Assembly: GCA_004525155.1 (NCBI GenBank) | Contig: SPDA01000061.1 | Span: 1 to 8,375, forward strand | Length of the DNA stretch: 8,375 nt | Origin: Spirochaetales bacterium | GTDB taxonomy: Bacteria > Spirochaetota > Spirochaetia > SPDA01 | Direction: 5' to 3' | In this document: piece after piece, positions 6,969 through 8,375 of the stretch | How the letters are laid out: every line of letters starts with the position of its first letter | Numbering within the stretch: position 1 is the first letter of the stretch | Notes under the pieces: generated by a model | What the model was told of the DNA's origin: nothing | The model's input: only the letters and a program-made list of their open reading frames with translations | Databases searched by the model: none | Made by a program: the position numbers and the translations under genes

Positions 6969-7010
6969 GCTCATAACCCGGAGGTCAGTGGTACGAATCC
7001 ACTCCCCGCT
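6969..7010 (+). tRNA. 3'-half of an initiator-type tRNA-Met (CAT), fragment
   Basis: From 6969 the plus strand reads like the second half of a bacterial tRNA-fMet. It has the anticodon loop with CAT at 6972-6974, then the 3' anticodon stem CCCG and the variable loop AGGTC. A T arm follows with stem AGTGG/CCACT and loop TACGAAT, then an acceptor strand CCCCGCT. The 5' half (acceptor AGCGGGG, D arm, 5' anticodon strand CGGG) is absent from the bases upstream, and no CCA is encoded, so it is not a functional tRNA. The loop TACGAAT differs from the usual TTCGAAT. Fragments beginning at the anticodon loop and running to the tRNA 3' end are what tyrosine-recombinase integration into a tRNA gene leaves at the far end of an island. 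By that logic the island would lie to the left, including the LAL regulator, and the isomerase side would be the old chromosome. Confidence 0.6.
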
Positions 7011-7065
7011 GCTGTTATCCGGAAACCCGGAAATGGGCGTCTTTAGTTTAAACAAGCGATAGCTC

Positions 7066-7132
7066 CCTGATCTATGTAATTGAGAAGAGAAAAATTTTGT
7101 TGATTATAAAATGATTCTCTTCCATAGACAGG
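7066..7132. repeat. Long imperfect inverted repeat (hairpin) of about 23 paired bases
   Basis: The arms pair in four blocks: CCTG 7066-7069 with CAGG 7129-7132, TCTATG 7071-7076 with CATAGA 7123-7128, GAAGAGAA 7084-7091 with TTCTCTTC 7115-7122, and ATTTT 7094-7098 with AAAAT 7108-7112. They are separated by a one-base bulge, a seven-base bulge and a 2x2 internal loop, with a nine-base apical loop. No T-run follows on either side. It could be a bidirectional transcription-stop structure, a regulatory RNA or a remnant of a small palindromic element. It lies 56 bases past the tRNA fragment. Confidence 0.5.
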
Positions 7133-7379
7133 CCAAGATTATCATTCCAATGATTCCTATGCAATATATCAATATTGAACCGCCCCGGCTTTACCGTCTG
7201 TAGCGAAAAGTTTCTTGAAATCAAAGGTTATAAATGATATTGAGCAATAAAAAACCTATAGCAATGTAGTCAAAATGCAGCCAACGACGGGGAAAAGCCA
7301 GGCAAAAGGATGAAAATTCCCACACGCTTCCGGGGGGGCTAAGGGGTCGGCGGCAAATCCGCTTGAGCCCGAAGAATTT

Positions 7380-7610
7380 ACTTTATGGTTGTATATTCTG
7401 GTACGCTTGAAGGCTCGGGCATCGGCAAACCTTGACGCCGCATACATTTGTACAACTTGATATTTCACTTCGGTAACACCAAGCGGCATGAATACCGGTA
7501 TCCTGGTAACTGGAGCCAGACTCCCTCAATTTTATCATGATATTTAAAAAATATGATGATTTCTGCATCATGCCTCCGTAAAACCGGTGCGATGCCTCGG
7601 ATAGTCGTTT
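7380..7610 (-). pseudogene. Possible decayed coding relic across two frames, unknown family
   Basis: On the minus strand one frame reads GIAPVLRRHDAEIIIFFKYH then DKIEGVWLQLPGY. Around 7490-7500 the protein-like sequence moves to another frame as VFMPLGVTEVKYQVVQMYA then ASRFADARAFKRTRIYNHKV. Both pieces have protein-like composition and together would be one segment with a single frameshift. There is no start with a ribosome site, and no family I can name with confidence. It might equally be chance open frames. It follows the isomerase gene by only a few dozen bases. Confidence 0.25.
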
Positions 7611-7646
7611 CAGAAAGAGCGTTTTCGCCTTCGCCTGTTTTTCTAT

Positions 7647-8375
7647 TCAGTAACCGACATTTTCCCAACAATCAAACGGCTCTGCGATCTCTTCACTTAC
7701 ATAGACCTGAGTCTTAAGAATCTGGAATATCGAGCTCGGTACCAGTGGAGTCACCGGGCCCAGTAATATCAGTCTCGAGGTCATCCGTTGCCATGAGACA
7801 AATGTACCCATAGTCAGGAGGGAATGAAGTTCTATCCTTTCTCTTGAACGTGCAACATCTGCAGGACCGATTGTGGCTGCTTTTGGCGGTACATTGGCTA
7901 TATCACCGGATTGTCCAAATACTCCATGCAGTGAATTTTGACAAATTGTCAGCGGATGAAGCTTAACTATTCTTGTACCCTTTTTTAAATACTCATCAAT
8001 GTCATCGGTTAAAAAATCTTCAACATTATCCACGAATGCCATATGGCCAGCCCAGCCGGGGCTGGAGTAGCAGACATCCGCCCCTCCCTCTCCGATATCA
8101 GTTATCATCTTAGAGTAATCATTTATATTTTTGTCGGTAGGATAAAAGACGTTTTCCATGGGCATACGTAACTTTTCATCTATTTGATAGACAAAATACT
8201 TTAACATGGAATAGACAAATCCAGCCTTATAGGTCTCGGGAGCTATTTTACCATCCTGGTCTGCCCATTCATCCATGGCGAATATATATACATTCCGGCA
8301 ATTTACTTTATGGTAGTTTATAAGCTCTGCTACGGGAACGTAGGTCTCTGGTTCCGGATTACCCAGTATTAATAC
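7647..8375 (-). CDS. Glucosamine-6-phosphate isomerase/deaminase-like (NagB superfamily), 5' end beyond window
   Basis: The frame is open from the right window edge to TGA at 7649-7647, giving the last 242 residues. It resembles the NagB / 6-phosphogluconolactonase superfamily, which interconverts amino-sugar phosphates and ketose phosphates in the cytoplasm. Landmarks by visible residue number are: ILGNPEPETY at 3-12, IFAMDEW at 31-37 (NagB has FNMDEY with the catalytic Asp), GWAGHMAFVD at 107-116 (NagB has GNDGHIAFNE), IVKLHPLTICQNS at 136-148, VPPKAATIGPADV at 162-174, and the end VYVSEEIAEPF. The equivalents of two NagB catalytic acids are changed: the Asp of GNDGH is Ala, and the Glu after AFN is Asp, while the His (111) is kept. 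It therefore belongs to a divergent branch and may act on another sugar phosphate. Its codon and base composition is more AT-rich than that of the regulator. Confidence 0.8.
   Translation of the reverse strand, partial: VLILGNPEPETYVPVAELINYHKVNCRNVYIFAMDEWADQDGKIAPETYKAGFVYSMLKYFVYQIDEKLRMPMENVFYPTDKNINDYSKMITDIGEGGADVCYSSPGWAGHMAFVDNVEDFLTDDIDEYLKKGTRIVKLHPLTICQNSLHGVFGQSGDIANVPPKAATIGPADVARSRERIELHSLLTMGTFVSWQRMTSRLILLGPVTPLVPSSIFQILKTQVYVSEEIAEPFDCWENVGY

Larger units (their letters stand above)
6901..7646. other. Long region without an intact gene
   Basis: This 746-base gap lies between the regulator start and the isomerase stop, both on the minus strand. It holds the regulator promoter region (no convincing -35/-10 pair found), a tRNA-Met 3'-half, a long hairpin, AT-rich spacer to about 7260, a G-rich run near 7331-7346 and a possible coding relic at 7380-7610. 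No intact open frame of credible composition is present, and I see no clear rho-independent terminator for the isomerase gene. Confidence 0.6.

Noticed and set aside
7331..7350. G-quadruplex in the G-rich run on the plus strand
   Set aside because: Only two long G-runs are close together, with no set of four, so a quadruplex is not supported.
1..8375. CRISPR array, toxin-antitoxin pair or known anti-phage system
   Set aside because: I saw no regularly spaced repeats, no small paired toxin/antitoxin frames and no defence domains; CPBP fragments alone are not evidence of one.

Overview
This window looks like an accessory, partly decayed stretch of a bacterial chromosome. Every gene and gene remnant I can support lies on the minus strand; a tRNA 3'-half is the only plus-strand gene-like feature. 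The genome is probably from Chloroflexota (Anaerolineae-like) or Spirochaetota. That is an inference from the large MalT-type (LAL) LuxR regulators opening with MSIPILATKLYIP, a small companion protein of the type I recall beside such regulators, a DUF4386 membrane protein and a divergent glucosamine-6-phosphate isomerase. No ribosomal or universal marker gene is present, so the phylum is not settled.

In the direction of transcription (right to left): at 7647-8375 is the 3' part of a NagB-like sugar-phosphate isomerase gene. It is followed by about 750 bases without an intact gene (6901-7646). That gap holds a possible decayed coding relic, a long imperfect hairpin, and a 3'-half of an initiator-type tRNA-Met that looks like an integration scar. 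Then comes the centrepiece, an intact 911-residue LAL regulator (4165-6900), followed by a cluster of ATGTGGTGA repeats, an 84-residue conserved small protein (3801-4055) and a six-helix DUF4386 protein (3027-3740).

The left third is a graveyard with one intact gene. It contains the C-terminal remnant of an IS110-family transposase with in-frame stops (2531-2893), the N-terminal third of a CPBP-type intramembrane protease (2123-2470), an intact alpha/beta-hydrolase lipoprotein (1038-2126) overlapping it by an ATGA junction, and a second CPBP protease gene broken by a deletion or frameshift and by a TGG-to-TAG stop (172-919). At the left edge is the first 24 codons of a second LAL regulator (1-74), whose start is nearly identical in DNA to that of the intact one.

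The picture is of repeated cassettes, each with a LAL regulator, small membrane or accessory proteins and CPBP proteases, which duplicate and decay. The LAL regulator may control the small protein and DUF4386 gene downstream of it; the repeat cluster between them is the best candidate operator. I do not see a clear new defence or mobile system. The items most worth checking are the tRNA-Met scar, the operator-like repeats and the LAL regulator with its 84-residue partner.
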